A stretch of 64,000 nucleotides of DNA from assembly GCF_905147045.1 (NCBI RefSeq), contig NC_065911.1, positions 6,758,001-6,822,000 on the forward strand, in the 5' to 3' direction. The notes under the pieces are model-generated. The model ran no database searches, had not been told where the DNA came from, and saw nothing but the letters and a program-made list of their open reading frames with translations. Within the stretch, counting starts at the first letter, position 1. Each line of letters starts with the position of its first letter. Shown here piece after piece: positions 56,501 through 64,000 of the stretch. This DNA is from Nymphalis io. Taxonomy: Eukaryota; Arthropoda; Insecta; Lepidoptera; Nymphalidae. Both the position numbers and the translations under genes were made by a program.

Positions 56501-59500
56501 AGTGGATTAATACAGTTTTATCACTTACCCTGAAGCCTGCAGCTATTTCTGAAGTACTTTGTGATGGATCCGCTTCCACAATAGCCTTTAATTCTTCATT
56601 TTCCACTTTGGTCTCCGGCCGTCCACGGGGTTGGTTCTGAAGGTCGAAATTTCCAGAACGAAAACGTTGAAACCAAAAACGTACCGTGCTTTCTTTTGCG
56701 ACACCAGCGCCATACACATCATTAATCCTTCCATTAAATAATGAGGAAAAAACAAATGAATGACTGTTTTTAAAACTCAAATGTACCAGCTAAATGAATT
56801 TATAAATTTGAATTTGGACTTCTTAACTAAAGAGGAGATATTTCAGATCAAAGTGATCAGTACGACAAAACGCTAATTTCATATGTAAGGACCTAATATA
56901 TTTTTTAATATAAGCTAATGCCTGGCTTACCTATATTATAATTTTGTTATGAAATATTTGATACGACTCACGCATCATCTGTTTTGTTGACGGTACTATG
57001 ATAGAAACCTTAATTTAAATCGGATGAATGAGATGTGAAATCATAGAATATGAACAAAAACAATCTCATTCGCAAAATAATGCTGTTTGACTCTTTTTAA
57101 ACTGAAATTTTCTTTAAATATAAATTTTCAAATTTATGTTAAAAATGTATAATATATATAAAATAACCGTTTTGTTATTTTAGCCGGTTCAGAGGAAGAC
57201 GAGCCACTGTTTAGCGAGTACTTGAACGTGTTAATGGCCGCTGCTACTCCAGTGGCTCCACCGCCGACAACGACCTTGGAGATAGCATTACTGGTAAGTC
57301 AATATATCATTAAAGCTTATTCGCGACACCTACTAAATTCTATACATATCAGATCAGTCTGTACGATATGGTCGAGTAACATCCAACAGTCGCTCAAGGT
57401 GTCGATCTGCAGGTGACGTGCGTGGTGGCGGCGCTGGTAGTGGTGGGCGCGGTGGTGCTGTGTGTGCGACAGGCGCGGCGCTCGCGCAAGCACCACCACC
57501 ACCACGACCGCAACCCGCTGCAAGCCGCCTTCAGGTACGCGACACACAAACACATATACCACACGACACACATACCACATAAAAACACATTGTTTTAGAC
57601 AAATGTAACATATTTCAATCTCGTTCGACTTCATTCCTAATAAATACGTTTAAATAGCACTAGTACTTCGAAGATTACATACTGTGCTACAGTACAAAAC
57701 TAACAGACTAAAATTATATATGTGTATAAATAAATAATAAAAATTAGCAAATTTTTTTTTTTATTATTTAAAAAATATATCAACAATAAAGTATGAAACT
57801 CCTAACGTGTTCGATGTTTCAGATATGTTGTAGATCATATCGGTGGTAGACAACAGCTGATAAGTTCAGTACCGCCTGACATGCCGCCCATCGCTAAGGA
57901 GGACCTCGCAGCTGCATATGCTGAAAGACAAGCGGACTCTGATTACGGATTCCAGAAAGAATTTGAAGTAAATATTTAATTAACTTTTGCTTATATATAA
58001 CATTGCGTCAACTTGATATCAAAGTTGTTCATTTGTCGTTACTACTCTCGTGGTTGGAATAGGCTAAAGGCTTTAATAAGTAAAATAAAAATGTATTAAA
58101 ACGAAGGGAAAAATTTAGTTGTTGCAGATGCTACCCGAATGCTTCCCTGATCGGACAACCCACGCTTCAGAAGCCAGAGAGAACCAGCCGAAGAACAGAT
58201 ATCCTGACATCAAAGCATATGACCAGACTAGAGTAAAGCTGACACAGATTGACGGAGTCTCCGGATCGGATTACATTAACGCTAATTACGTCATGGGTTA
58301 CAAGGTATGTTTATATAAGAATAGAAATTATTGTTTTTCATTAGATTTTGCTTTTTAGTTAACAGCAGTGAGCCATTGTACCTACAGGCACAAGAAACAT
58401 AACATCTTAGTTCCCAAGGTTGGCGGCCTCCACCGCTTTATATAAATAAATATTTCCTACAGTGCCAATATCTATGGGATTATTTACCATCAGGTGGCCT
58501 ATTAGCCCGCCTACCTATTTATTCTATATAGAAAAAAAACCAAATAGGTAAACAATATAAATATAATAAAATATTGTAAATAAGCCATGAAAAATATTTT
58601 TTTTATCAAACAAGTTTTATGGATATATGTATATATTTATTATACTGGACTAATTCATTAGGTTACTTTTCTTATAATTTAGAGAGGGCGTTGTTTTTAA
58701 TGTTATTCCTTTTATTTATTTAGGTAGGTAGCTTTAGTTATAACAGTTTAAAACTTTTTTTAAAAATCTAAATACATACAAACATGATTTAAATTAACCT
58801 AATGATCAAAACCTAATAACCTAATGATTAATGATCCTTTTATTTTATTAACATATTAATAAATAAATTTATATGGCCTTTATTTTCTTAACTATTTCTA
58901 AAAATAGTAAGATAATTAAGGAAACTTACTATACGATTTTCTTTGATTTATTTAAAAATAAAATTATCTGTTTTTTATTCTATGTACTATAAAGATGTAG
59001 TATTTACTTCCTAATCTATTTTGTCTGTCCTATTGCTAACAAAGGACCCTTCGGAAGTTAGCCAGGTATTGCATGCATTCTAGTTTTTTCTATTTTTCCT
59101 GTCTTTCCTCATAATCTAAGAATCTTCTCAATGTTGTCATAATTATTAAAAATATTTTACGAATTCCACAGGAACGCAAACAATTCATATGCGCCCAAGG
59201 TCCAACTGATACCACCGTAAATGACTTCTGGCGTATGATCTGGGAACATGGCTTGGAGCTTATCGTGATGCTGACGAATCTCGAGGAGTACTCCAAAGTC
59301 AAGTGCAGCAAATACTGGCCCGATGAAGTGAGAGGTGTCCGCGCGTTTGGTCACATCACAGTTCACCATGTGTCTGAGAAACGGTTAGTGTTTACGAAAT
59401 TTTTTAATCAAATCTGTCGTTTTGTTTCAATATAGTAACTTATGAAACAAATATAGTTCTTTTTATTTTATTTTGTTTTGCTAACGAACGATCTTTACAT

Positions 59501-62500
59501 ATGTAATATAAAATAAAATTAAACATACTATAATATAAAATTAAAACATTTACAAATTAATACAAAAACCATTTAAAAGCAAACACAACTTGTATACAGG
59601 TGCTGGAAATAAATTACTGTGAACACCTAATTACACTACAGTTAAAAAAATCTGCATAAGTAAATATTAAAATTGGAACTGCATAACTTCATTTTAAGTT
59701 ATGCAATTGATGTTTGAGAAGTACATATATAATTATTAGGTTAGATAACCATGTAATAGTCCAATTATAGAAGTTATTATTATTATGGGTAGTTATTATA
59801 TGATGTTTCCATAAATCAGTGTCCTTTAATACCTGTCTCTTTTCTAACAGCTACTCAGATTATATAGTGAGAGAGCTCAAAATCTCCAAGCAACCTCTGA
59901 ATGCCGACGGCCAGCCTATTGTCGAAAATAATGGAATCGCTAAGAGGAATGGTGGTCTGTATTTTAATCACTTTAATACTAATTTGCTGAAATTATAAGG
60001 AAAAAGTGAATATAATAAGCTGTCTCTAAAAGCAATATCTAAAAAAAAATTTTACAGGACTAAAATTTTTCTTTACATTTTATAATCCCACAACTTTGGT
60101 ATATTGATTTCTAAGGATGCAGATTTAGAGTTTCTGAGCTCAATTTTCGTTCCAATCGAGTAAAAAGTTATTGGGATTTAAGTCTCCTGTGTTGACTAAT
60201 ATCTATTGAAAATGGCAGTCGTGTCCAAAATGGATTATCATGGAGAACATAATAATTAACCTCACACTTTTGAAATACTTTTTACTGGTGGTAGGGCTTT
60301 GTGCAAGCTCGTCTGGGTAGGTACCACCGACTCATCAGATATTCTACCGCAAAACAGCAATACTTGATATTGTTGTGTTCCGGTTTGAAGGGTGAGTGAG
60401 CCAGTGTAATTACAGGCACAAGGGACATAAAATCTTAGTTCCCAAGGTTGGTGGCGCATTGGCTATAAGCGATGGTTGACATTTCTTACAGTGCAAATGT
60501 CTAAGGGCGTTTGATGACCACTTACCATCAGGTGGCCCATATGCTCGTCCACCTTCCTATTCTATAAAAAAAAAAAATATAGCAATATTGTAGGTCTTGT
60601 CAAACTAGCTTAGTTTAAAGTAATAGATAATAAATCAATACTGTTTCGTTGTTTAAAATAAAATCGTTAAATAAGAAAAATAACAATGGCTTTCTTGTAG
60701 ATTGTGGTATCGGTGATGCCAGTGCTCCAACATCGCCGAGGGAGCTGAAGGGCGAGACGCGGCTAGTTCGACAGTACCACTTCCTCATGTGGAAGGACTT
60801 CGCGGCACCGGAACACCCGCATTCCATACTTAAATTTATCAAGGTAAAAAATATATTCTATACTAAGTAAAAAAAAATGTGGACCTAATTCGTTTATTTT
60901 TCATGTATTTATAAATTTCGAATTACTGTGCTTATAGAGGGTTAACGAAGCGTGGTCCAACATGGTGGGTCGGCCGGTTGTGGTCCACTGCTCGGCCGGA
61001 GTCGGACGTACTGGCACGCTGGTGGCACTGGACTGTCTCCTGGAACAACTGCGTGCCACGGGTCACGCCGCCGTGTTTAACACTGTCGCTGAGTTGCGTC
61101 GCCAGAGGAATTTCCTAGTGCAGTCGCTGGTAAGTAAGAACGAGGGATTGATTGAGTGCGTATTCACTGCCTTCGGAAACGAATTTAAATCAGTTGACCT
61201 TGAAAATATCACTAAAAATTGAATTTAATTATGTTTGTATGTGCTATTGTTATTATTATATAATATTTTTTGTGCAGAAACAATATGTCTTCGTGTATCG
61301 AGCCCTCGTCGAGTACGCGCACTACGGCGACACCGAAATACCGGCATCTAGATTGAAGAGTTCCATCGATCGCCTCCGGAACACACCAGAGGGCGCTGAC
61401 AAGTGTCTGATGGAGCACGAATTCGAGGTACAATAACCTTTTTATATTATTCGTTTAGATAGGTATCATGACTGCCAAATCATCTAATAATAAAAATGCA
61501 AAAATGTGTTTATAGTAAATGTAGTATTGGAACAACATATATATTTGATGTTTTGCATAAATATATATGTTGTTCCATTATATATTTCTCATCCAGAAGT
61601 GAACTTGATTTTATAAATATCTCGAATTGGTCATATTAAAGCAAAAACAAATCATACAAATTGATGTAAATAACTTACTCAATCACTTTTAAAATTCCAA
61701 ATAACACATTCAACAAATCACAAGTCTCGCTTATAAATAATGAATTAGTTACTTTACATATCTGTCCACCAACAAAATGGCGGTTTTATATTAGCGCGCG
61801 TCTAATTTTTACCACGCTGTTGTATGGATCAATGAAAACTGTATTAACATATATATATATGGGCCGATACATGCTGGTCATTTATTTGAAGTGGTAATAT
61901 CTATATGTATAATGTTTAGAAAATGATGGAGCCGCCCGTGGCCGAGCCCGCCAAGTCGTGCGCGGCGGGCGGCGCCGAGGAGCTGCGCGCGCGCAACCGC
62001 AGCGCCGACTGCCTGCCCTACGACCGCAACCGCGTCATCCTGGCGCCGCTGCCCGGCCGCGACTACTCCACCTACATCAACGCCTCCTTCATCGAAGGTG
62101 AGCCCCGCACGACGCGTCAGCTCATGGTGATCAGGCCGATGGTGCCCACCGAATTAGTACTCTCTAATCATTGTGCTATATTTCAGCTTATGACAATACA
62201 GAAGGGTTCATCATTACACAAGATCCTCTACCCGGTACAATCATGGACTTTTGGCGAATGGTGTCTGAACACAATGTCTCGACCATCGTTATGTTAAGCG
62301 AGGTACTTATACTCGATATATGAAAGTAGTATAATTATAAAACATATTCATTTAAATTTGTACTTTTTCCAATTTTATATATTAGATATAATATAATACA
62401 CAAAGTCCCTAGCAGAGTCTGGCTTCATCTATGTTCGCGCTAATTCTAAGTCTTTAGATAACTCTATATATTTATGATAGATATGTATATAGGGATTTTC

Positions 62501-63740
62501 GTCCGGTTTTATGAATACACAGGTTTCTCTCCGTAAATCGACAAAGGTATATGAAAATAATCTATAATGGAGCTGTGCCTTCTAAAGTAATAAGTAATAG
62601 TCATCCACACCGTATGAGCCTCCTTGAGTGTTACTAATGCGAAACCGAAAATGCTAATAATCTAATTACTTTCTTATTTCTTTAATTTGAAACAAAACTA
62701 ATTACAAATACTAAATTATATATATAAATTTTCATATTGTTATTCAGTGTTACTTACAGTTGAGTTTTAGAGTTGAATTTTAAATAAATATTTTGATATT
62801 TTCAGTTGGGTGAAGGCAAGTGTCCACGATACTGGGACGATGGTACGGTGCAGTACGAACACATCTCTGTCGAGTATGAGGAGAGCGAATCCTGCCCCTA
62901 TTACACGAGGCGTCAGTTCAGAGTTACGAACAATAAGGTGTTTATTTACAAATTTAATTAAATGTAATGGTTATTATTATTAACTTAAAAAAAAAACTTA
63001 TGTAATATCATAGGTACCCTAACTTCAAAATTACTTGCATTTCTTTTAAATACCAACTATTGCTTGCAGACAATAAAAGATATTTTTAATTATTTATCTT
63101 TACGATTTTTCCCATTCCAGAGTGGCGACTGGCGCTGCGTGCGACACCTGCAGTACCAGGGCTGGCCCACGGCGGCGGGACACGTGCCCGAGGTGACGCG
63201 CGGGCTGGCCGAGCTGGCCGAGCTTGCGGCGCCGCTCGAGCGCGACGAACACTCGCACACGCCGCTACTGGTGCACTGCCAGTCAGTACTCACATTATAT
63301 ATATTTATATAAAATACACTGGTAGGCTTTGTGCAAGCTCACCTGGATAGTTGTATTGTTTTGAAGGGTGAGTGAGCCAGTCTAATTACAGGCACAAGGG
63401 ACGTAACATTTTAGTTCCCAAGGTTGGTGGCGCATTGGCGATGTGAGGATGGTTAACATTTCTTACAATGCCAATGTCTATAGGCGTTGGTGACCACTTA
63501 CCATCAGGTGGCCCATATACTCGTCCGCAAACCTATAATATATAAAAAAAATAAAAAATAAAGGAATTTAATAAAGAATAAGTATAAAGAGCTATGTACC
63601 GCAGACTGGGCACGGAGCGGTCGTCGCTGTTCGTGGCGCTGTGCGTGCTGATCTGGCAGCTGCGCGTGGAGCGGCGCGTGGACGTGGCGTGCGTGGCGCG
63701 CAAGGTGCGCTCGCAGCGGGCGCGCACCATCGACACCTTC
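44431..63740 (+). CDS. Ptp69D: Receptor-type tyrosine phosphatase, Ptp69D type (25 exons in window, 3' end missing)
   Basis: Joined exons total 4,353 nt, 1,451 codons with consistent phases. Order: signal peptide (1 to about 25), Ig1 (Cys53-Cys118, Trp64), Ig2 (Cys163-Cys219), three FN3 domains (about 241-530), a membrane-proximal region with YLPRISERNGPICCYR, transmembrane helix (about 792-815), D1, D2. This order and NGPICCYR fit Ptp69D, whose fly protein is about 1,460 residues, so only a short tail is missing. D1 is active-type: HCSAGVGRTG (Cys1114, Arg1120), with WKD (1079-1081) for WPD but the acid Asp1081 kept. D2 keeps HCxxGxxR (HCQLGTERSS, Cys1405, Arg1411) but has WPT for WPD, so activity should be weak or absent. 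Known role in flies: motor and photoreceptor axon guidance. Confidence 0.9.
45253..45394 (+). CDS. Ptp69D: Ptp69D exon 2: first half of Ig1
   Basis: Acceptor after TGCTTTCAG, donor TCG|GTGAGT. Encodes IDVGKDINVSCSVSPSEASV then EWLYNNEPIPISD: Ig first Cys53 and core Trp64. Confidence 0.88.
45505..45620 (+). repeat. RTE-like LINE remnant
   Basis: CCAATTTTGATGAAATTTGG and ATAGGCTATCTTTTTATACC, the RTE tail phrase. In Ptp69D intron 2. Confidence 0.5.
46050..46092. repeat. Foldback with 19-bp arms
   Basis: CAAGAAAGTTAATAGTAGG pairs with 46074-46092 with one mismatch across a 5-base loop. In Ptp69D intron 2. Confidence 0.8.
46190..46490 (+). repeat. SINE-like family B, diverged copy
   Basis: TGTTGGTAGGGCTTTGTGCA to the CCTATAACATAAAAAAAAAG tail, with several changes and a small insertion in the core. 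Confidence 0.75.
46695..46870 (+). repeat. SINE-like family B, degraded copy
   Basis: GGGTAGGTAAAACCCACTCA and TCAGTAATTCTATCGG follow family B order. Confidence 0.5.
46966..47029 (-). repeat. SINE family A 3' fragment
   Basis: CAGCCTGTTAATGTCCCACT and CTAAGGCCTCCTCTCCC, the reverse 3' end only. Confidence 0.75.
48285..48556 (+). CDS. Ptp69D: Ptp69D exon 3: Ig1 end, Ig2 start
   Basis: Acceptor after GGCCACAG, donor CAGA|GTAAGT. YNLTIANATSNDDGNYTCVV gives the Ig DxGxYxC signature with Cys118; VSMKCIF supplies Ig2 Cys163. Several N-glycosylation sites (NLT, NAT, NYT, NKT, NVT). Confidence 0.92.
48818..49560 (+). CDS. Ptp69D: Ptp69D exon 4: Ig2 end, FN3-1 and FN3-2
   Basis: Acceptor after TTATTCCAG, donor AGG|GTAAGT, 743 nt, the largest exon. 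RSPEDNGTYICEVWDSV closes Ig2 (Cys219). FN3-1: ISASQLFLNWTIRSYNSPIK then YQLKLEVATTYGPS. FN3-2: FSATSVTIGWAPPPEDIAEL then LEPHSTYVFR. Confidence 0.93.
50157..50336 (+). CDS. Ptp69D: Ptp69D exon 5: FN3-2 end, FN3-3 start
   Basis: Acceptor after CTATCACAG, donor ACG|GTAAGC. VCACSDFTKRCGNWSAEMQA then TLDGIPGRPSNVTVHCASSW and INLTWQPPLKPNAEIKGYT, an FN3 boundary with the usual W..P strand. Confidence 0.9.
50438..50816 (-). mobile_element. tRNA-derived SINE (family A) with an extra 5' leader and 13-bp TSD
   Basis: AAACAAACCATAT at 50427-50439 and 50817-50829 brackets the unit. Reading on the minus strand, about 75 bases of leader (GGTCAAAGTGAAATCATCTC and a 12-bp inverted repeat GTCGTATATACG) precede the tRNA-like head, then the full body. 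In Ptp69D intron 5. Confidence 0.8.
51024..51129 (+). repeat. SINE family A 3' fragment
   Basis: CCAACCCGCACTGGAGCAGC to CGCAGGCTGTTACGG. The following about 240 bp up to 51375 is unidentified unique-looking sequence. Confidence 0.75.
51744..51850 (+). CDS. Ptp69D: Ptp69D exon 6: FN3-3 middle
   Basis: Acceptor after TTTTTAG, donor GAG|GTGAGT. MELTGNATYRDRYGTVKEDM then WGPLTKFKTNDSRSV. Confidence 0.88.
52010..52154 (+). CDS. Ptp69D: Ptp69D exon 7: FN3-3 end
   Basis: The acceptor must be GCGCGGCAG (52009) because only that one keeps phase; the nearer CGCAG at 51994 breaks it. RFEELQPNMNYTVRLSAMTR is the FN3 F-G region, followed by a basic/Pro-rich end. Donor AAG|GTACCC. Very GC-rich, unlike exons 6 and 8. 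Confidence 0.87.
52390..52890 (+). repeat. SINE family C copy with a second repeat nested inside
   Basis: Outer parts (GTCAGTGGTCTAGTAACC at 52394; TTGAGATTAGCTGCCGTGGC at about 52853) are the two ends of family C. Between about 52695 and 52845 lies a different repeat (GCCATCTGATCCCAAACTAA, then CAGACAACTGATATACTACA) that breaks the first. Confidence 0.5.
53149..53228 (+). CDS. Ptp69D: Ptp69D exon 8: membrane-proximal region start
   Basis: Acceptor after CATTTTTAG, donor CAG|GTAAAT. VRENDKYVFAMYLPRISERN then GPICCY, a signature stretch of Ptp69D ectodomains. Confidence 0.92.
53683..53820 (+). CDS. Ptp69D: Ptp69D exon 9: membrane-proximal region
   Basis: Acceptor after ATAACACAG, donor CCAA|GTATGT. 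VYMVRLLPHFDWNNLPRPKD then IGIVQYEEAHGVIPLLGAYI. Confidence 0.9.
54136..54396 (+). CDS. Ptp69D: Ptp69D exon 10: membrane-proximal, Thr/acidic stretch
   Basis: Acceptor after TTTATAG, donor CAG|GTAATT. IIGDGRTYFNPEDPGLNRES is followed by a Pro/Thr run and an acidic stretch ending EEKRDRRSPELD. RDRR fits the furin pattern (inference only). Confidence 0.9.
54658..54997 (+). mobile_element. tRNA-derived SINE (family A) with 5' leader and 12-bp TSD
   Basis: TAAGCTTATGTT at 54646-54657 and 54998-55009 brackets the unit. It begins GACTTGGTCAAAATGAAATC, then reaches the head GCCGAGATGGCCCAGGGG about 42 bases later. The leader overlaps a 13-bp inverted repeat (54653-54665 / 54678-54690). Confidence 0.82.
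55313..55675 (-). repeat. tRNA-derived SINE family C, full copy
   Basis: On the minus strand: tRNA-like head with A box TGGTCTAATGG (in AACGAAG context, about 55660) and B box GGTTCAATTCCC (about 55615), then the body to GGCCGCCGTGGTTGAAATCG at the left end. In Ptp69D intron 10. Confidence 0.65.
55758..55882 (+). CDS. Ptp69D: Ptp69D exon 11: membrane-proximal region
   Basis: Acceptor after TTGTCTAG, donor ATAC|GTATGT. DYMKNPMMMDRQVEIEIKEE then LVVKDGLLDPAANYTLFVEL. Confidence 0.9.
55974..56894 (-). mobile_element. mariner transposon, internally deleted
   Basis: Terminal inverted repeats GATCCTTACATATGAAATT (left) and GGTCCTTACATATGAAATT (right, read inward), flanked by TA. At 921 bp it is shorter than a full mariner (about 1.3 kb). 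In Ptp69D intron 11, antisense to the gene. Confidence 0.9.
56050..56780 (-). pseudogene. mariner transposase remnant
   Basis: 56382-56780 encodes the N-terminal DNA-binding part: FWFQRFRSGNFDLQNQPRGR, then RVSDKTVLIHLKQIGK (helix-turn-helix region). Downstream, in other frames, are the C-terminal pieces: RRLLLHDNARPHTAQQ, RHPPYSPDLAPTDYHFF-like text and KWHKCIDNNGAYF-like text. The central catalytic stretch is missing and frames are broken; non-functional. Confidence 0.87.
57184..57293 (+). CDS. Ptp69D: Ptp69D exon 12: last extracellular segment
   Basis: Acceptor after GTTATTTTAG, donor CTG|GTAAGT. SEEDEPLFSEYLNVLMAAAT, a Pro/Thr run and LEIALL, the first turn of the membrane helix. Confidence 0.9.
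57413..57534 (+). CDS. Ptp69D: Ptp69D exon 13: transmembrane helix
   Basis: Acceptor after GATCTGCAG, donor CAG|GTACGC. VTCVVAALVVVGAVVLCV completes the helix; RQARRSRKHHHHHD is the positive stop-transfer side with five His in a row. GC-rich. Confidence 0.9.
57823..57967 (+). CDS. Ptp69D: Ptp69D exon 14: juxtamembrane
   Basis: Acceptor after ATGTTTCAG, donor GAA|GTAAAT. ISSVPPDMPPIAKEDLAAAY then AERQADSDYGFQKEFE, the lead helix of D1. Confidence 0.92.
58128..58304 (+). CDS. Ptp69D: Ptp69D exon 15: D1 'KNRYPDI' and 'DYINANYV'
   Basis: Acceptor after GTTGCAG, donor AAG|GTATGT. KNRYPDIKAYDQTRVKLTQI then GSDYINANYVMGYK: pTyr-loop and core strand motifs of D1. Confidence 0.94.
58364..58540 (+). 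repeat. SINE-like family B, 5'-truncated
   Basis: GAGCCATTGTACCTACAGGC, CATCTTAGTTCCCAAGGTTG and a GAAAAAAAA tail. Confidence 0.65.
59172..59383 (+). CDS. Ptp69D: Ptp69D exon 16: D1 'CAQGPTDTTVNDFWRM'
   Basis: Acceptor after TTCCACAG, donor ACG|GTTAGT. ERKQFICAQGPTDTTVNDFW, RMIWEHGLELIVMLTNLEEY, KCSKYWPDEV. Confidence 0.94.
59851..59951 (+). CDS. Ptp69D: Ptp69D exon 17: D1 'YIVRELKI'
   Basis: Acceptor after TTCTAACAG. YSDYIVRELKISKQPLNADG then QPIVENNGIAKRN. The donor is ambiguous: end 59951 (G|GTGGTC) or 59954 (G|GTCTGT), which differ by one Gly and both keep frame. Confidence 0.85.
60283..60578 (+). repeat. SINE-like repeat family B, full-length copy
   Basis: ACTGGTGGTAGGGCTTTGTG to CCTTCCTATTCTATAAAAAA; near-identical to 29813-30114. 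In Ptp69D intron 17. Confidence 0.8.
60701..60843 (+). CDS. Ptp69D: Ptp69D exon 18: D1 WKD loop
   Basis: Acceptor after TTTCTTGTAG, donor AAG|GTAAAA. ETRLVRQYHFLMWKDFAAPE then HPHSILKFIK. The loop reads W-K-D-F, with the catalytic Asp1081 kept. Confidence 0.92.
60938..61129 (+). CDS. Ptp69D: Ptp69D exon 19: D1 catalytic loop
   Basis: Acceptor after GCTTATAG, donor CTG|GTAAGT. RPVVVHCSAGVGRTGTLVAL then VAELRRQRNFLVQSL: nucleophile Cys1114, Arg1120 and Q-loop. 64 codons, phase 0 to 0. Confidence 0.95.
61278..61427 (+). CDS. Ptp69D: Ptp69D exon 20: end of D1
   Basis: Acceptor after TTGTGCAG, donor GAG|GTACAA. KQYVFVYRALVEYAHYGDTE completes the last D1 helix. Confidence 0.93.
61529..61576. repeat. 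Perfect 18-bp foldback, 12-base loop
   Basis: GGAACAACATATATATTT at 61529-61546 and its exact complement at 61559-61576. In Ptp69D intron 20. Confidence 0.88.
61920..62097 (+). CDS. Ptp69D: Ptp69D exon 21: D2 'RNRS..YDRNRV' and 'YINASF'
   Basis: Acceptor after ATGTTTAG, donor GAAG|GTGAGC. ARNRSADCLPYDRNRVILAP then GRDYSTYINASFIE. Very GC-rich, whereas exons 22-23 are not. Confidence 0.92.
62187..62302 (+). CDS. Ptp69D: Ptp69D exon 22: D2 'TQDPLPGTIMDFWRM'
   Basis: Acceptor after ATATTTCAG, donor GAG|GTACTT. YDNTEGFIITQDPLPGTIMD then FWRMVSEHNVSTIVMLSE. Confidence 0.93.
62806..62937 (+). CDS. Ptp69D: Ptp69D exon 23: D2 'KCPRYWDD'
   Basis: Acceptor after GATATTTTCAG, donor AAG|GTGTTT. LGEGKCPRYWDDGTVQYEHI then YYTRRQFRVTNNK. 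The donor is weak but phase-consistent. Confidence 0.9.
63121..63281 (+). CDS. Ptp69D: Ptp69D exon 24: D2 WPT loop and Cys
   Basis: Acceptor after CCCATTCCAG, donor TGCCA|GTCAGT. RHLQYQGWPTAAGHVPEVTR then HTPLLVHC. The general acid Asp is replaced by Thr1369; Cys1405 is kept. Very GC-rich. Confidence 0.92.
63317..63550 (+). repeat. SINE-like family B in the intron that splits the D2 active site
   Basis: ACTGGTAGGCTTTGTGCAAG to ATATATAAAAAAAATAAAAA, with an internal deletion. It fills most of the 323-bp intron 24. Confidence 0.75.
63605..63740 (+). CDS. Ptp69D: Ptp69D exon 25: D2 loop end (last exon in window)
   Basis: Acceptor after GTACCGCAG, donor TTC|GTGAGT. Q-LGTERSSLFVALCVLIWQ then LRVERRVDVACVARKVRSQR and ARTIDTF. 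Gives HCQLGTERSS across the junction. The final D2 helix and stop must lie beyond 64,000. Confidence 0.9.
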
Positions 63741-63781
63741 GTGAGTACCTGCACATGCTGTTTTGTTCAGCAGCTTGATTA

Positions 63782-63970
63782 AACTTTTACTATCGAACGG
63801 CTAGGCAACCGCGACCGAAGCGCCATAGGTACACACCGGAAATTCCCCGCCTACGTACGAAGCGCTTTGAATCCACATTTATCATTCGCACTGCGAAACT
63901 GTGGAATGCTTTGCCTGAGTCCGTATTTCCTGATAGGTACAACGTTGGTGTCTTTAAATCTAATAAATAA
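63782..63970 (+). pseudogene. Non-LTR retrotransposon ORF2 C-terminal remnant
   Basis: In frame up to TAA at 63968-63970: RTAKLWNALPESVFPDRYNV then GVFKSNK, the typical C-terminal end of jockey/R1/CR1-like LINE reverse transcriptase proteins (pattern WN.LP..VFP..Y..G.FK). Upstream it decays. It lies in the Ptp69D intron after exon 25. Confidence 0.75.
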
Positions 63971-64000
63971 AATTAAATCTAAAAATATTAATATGTCCAA

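Noticed and set aside
56382..56780. Host gene with a helix-turn-helix domain
   Set aside because: Lies within mariner terminal repeats and matches the transposase N-terminus.
63741..63781. Final Ptp69D exon reading Gln-Leu-Asp-stop after an AG at 63770
   Set aside because: It would end D2 before its last helices; the true last exon is more likely outside the window.
1..64000. CRISPR arrays, operons, bacterial-type signals
   Set aside because: None seen; repeats are dispersed SINEs and genes have spliceosomal introns, so the window is eukaryotic nuclear DNA.

Overview
This is an insect nuclear genome window, most likely from a butterfly or moth (Lepidoptera). The evidence is AT-rich intergenic and intron DNA, many short split exons with GT..AG introns, and many copies of tRNA-derived SINEs of the kind typical of butterflies. 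Two receptor-type protein tyrosine phosphatase (RPTP) genes can be read almost base by base from splice sites and codon phase. They are transcribed away from each other.

Layout. 1-9,432 holds no gene, only repeats (LINE 3' end, SINEs, foldbacks), and lies downstream of the first gene. 9,733-43,032 (minus strand) is a 20-exon gene for a Ptp99A-type receptor: signal peptide, two fibronectin type III (FN3) domains, one transmembrane helix, an active D1 phosphatase domain and a dead D2 domain. All 20 phases agree and give 1,612 residues plus stop. Its first intron is about 23 kb. It contains a complete but broken BEL/Pao retrotransposon with both LTRs (21,210-27,892), nested in a small foldback element, plus many SINEs. 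43,033-44,430 is the shared 1.4 kb divergent promoter region. 44,431-63,740 (plus strand) is a Ptp69D-type receptor: signal peptide, two Ig domains, three FN3 domains, membrane-proximal region, transmembrane helix, D1 and D2. There are 25 exons and 1,451 codons in the window; the last few dozen residues lie beyond the right edge. Its introns carry a deleted mariner transposon (55,974-56,894) and more SINEs. A LINE reverse transcriptase tail lies at 63,782-63,970.

How the genes relate. In Drosophila, Ptp99A and Ptp69D are neuronal RPTPs that act together in motor-axon guidance but sit on different chromosome arms. Here they lie head to head, so a shared promoter or enhancer is possible (inference). 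The Ptp99A model is unusual. Large in-frame inserts sit inside FN3-1 (about 140 residues with a polybasic stretch), inside D1 (about 103 residues, part Arg/Leu/Glu-repeat and part highly acidic), and inside D2 (about 150 residues, Ser/Pro rich). Exons of both genes fall into two base-composition classes, very GC-rich and ordinary, sometimes side by side.

Limits: exon structure comes from splice consensus, phase and family motifs only; no transcript or database search was available. Repeat family names are by resemblance.
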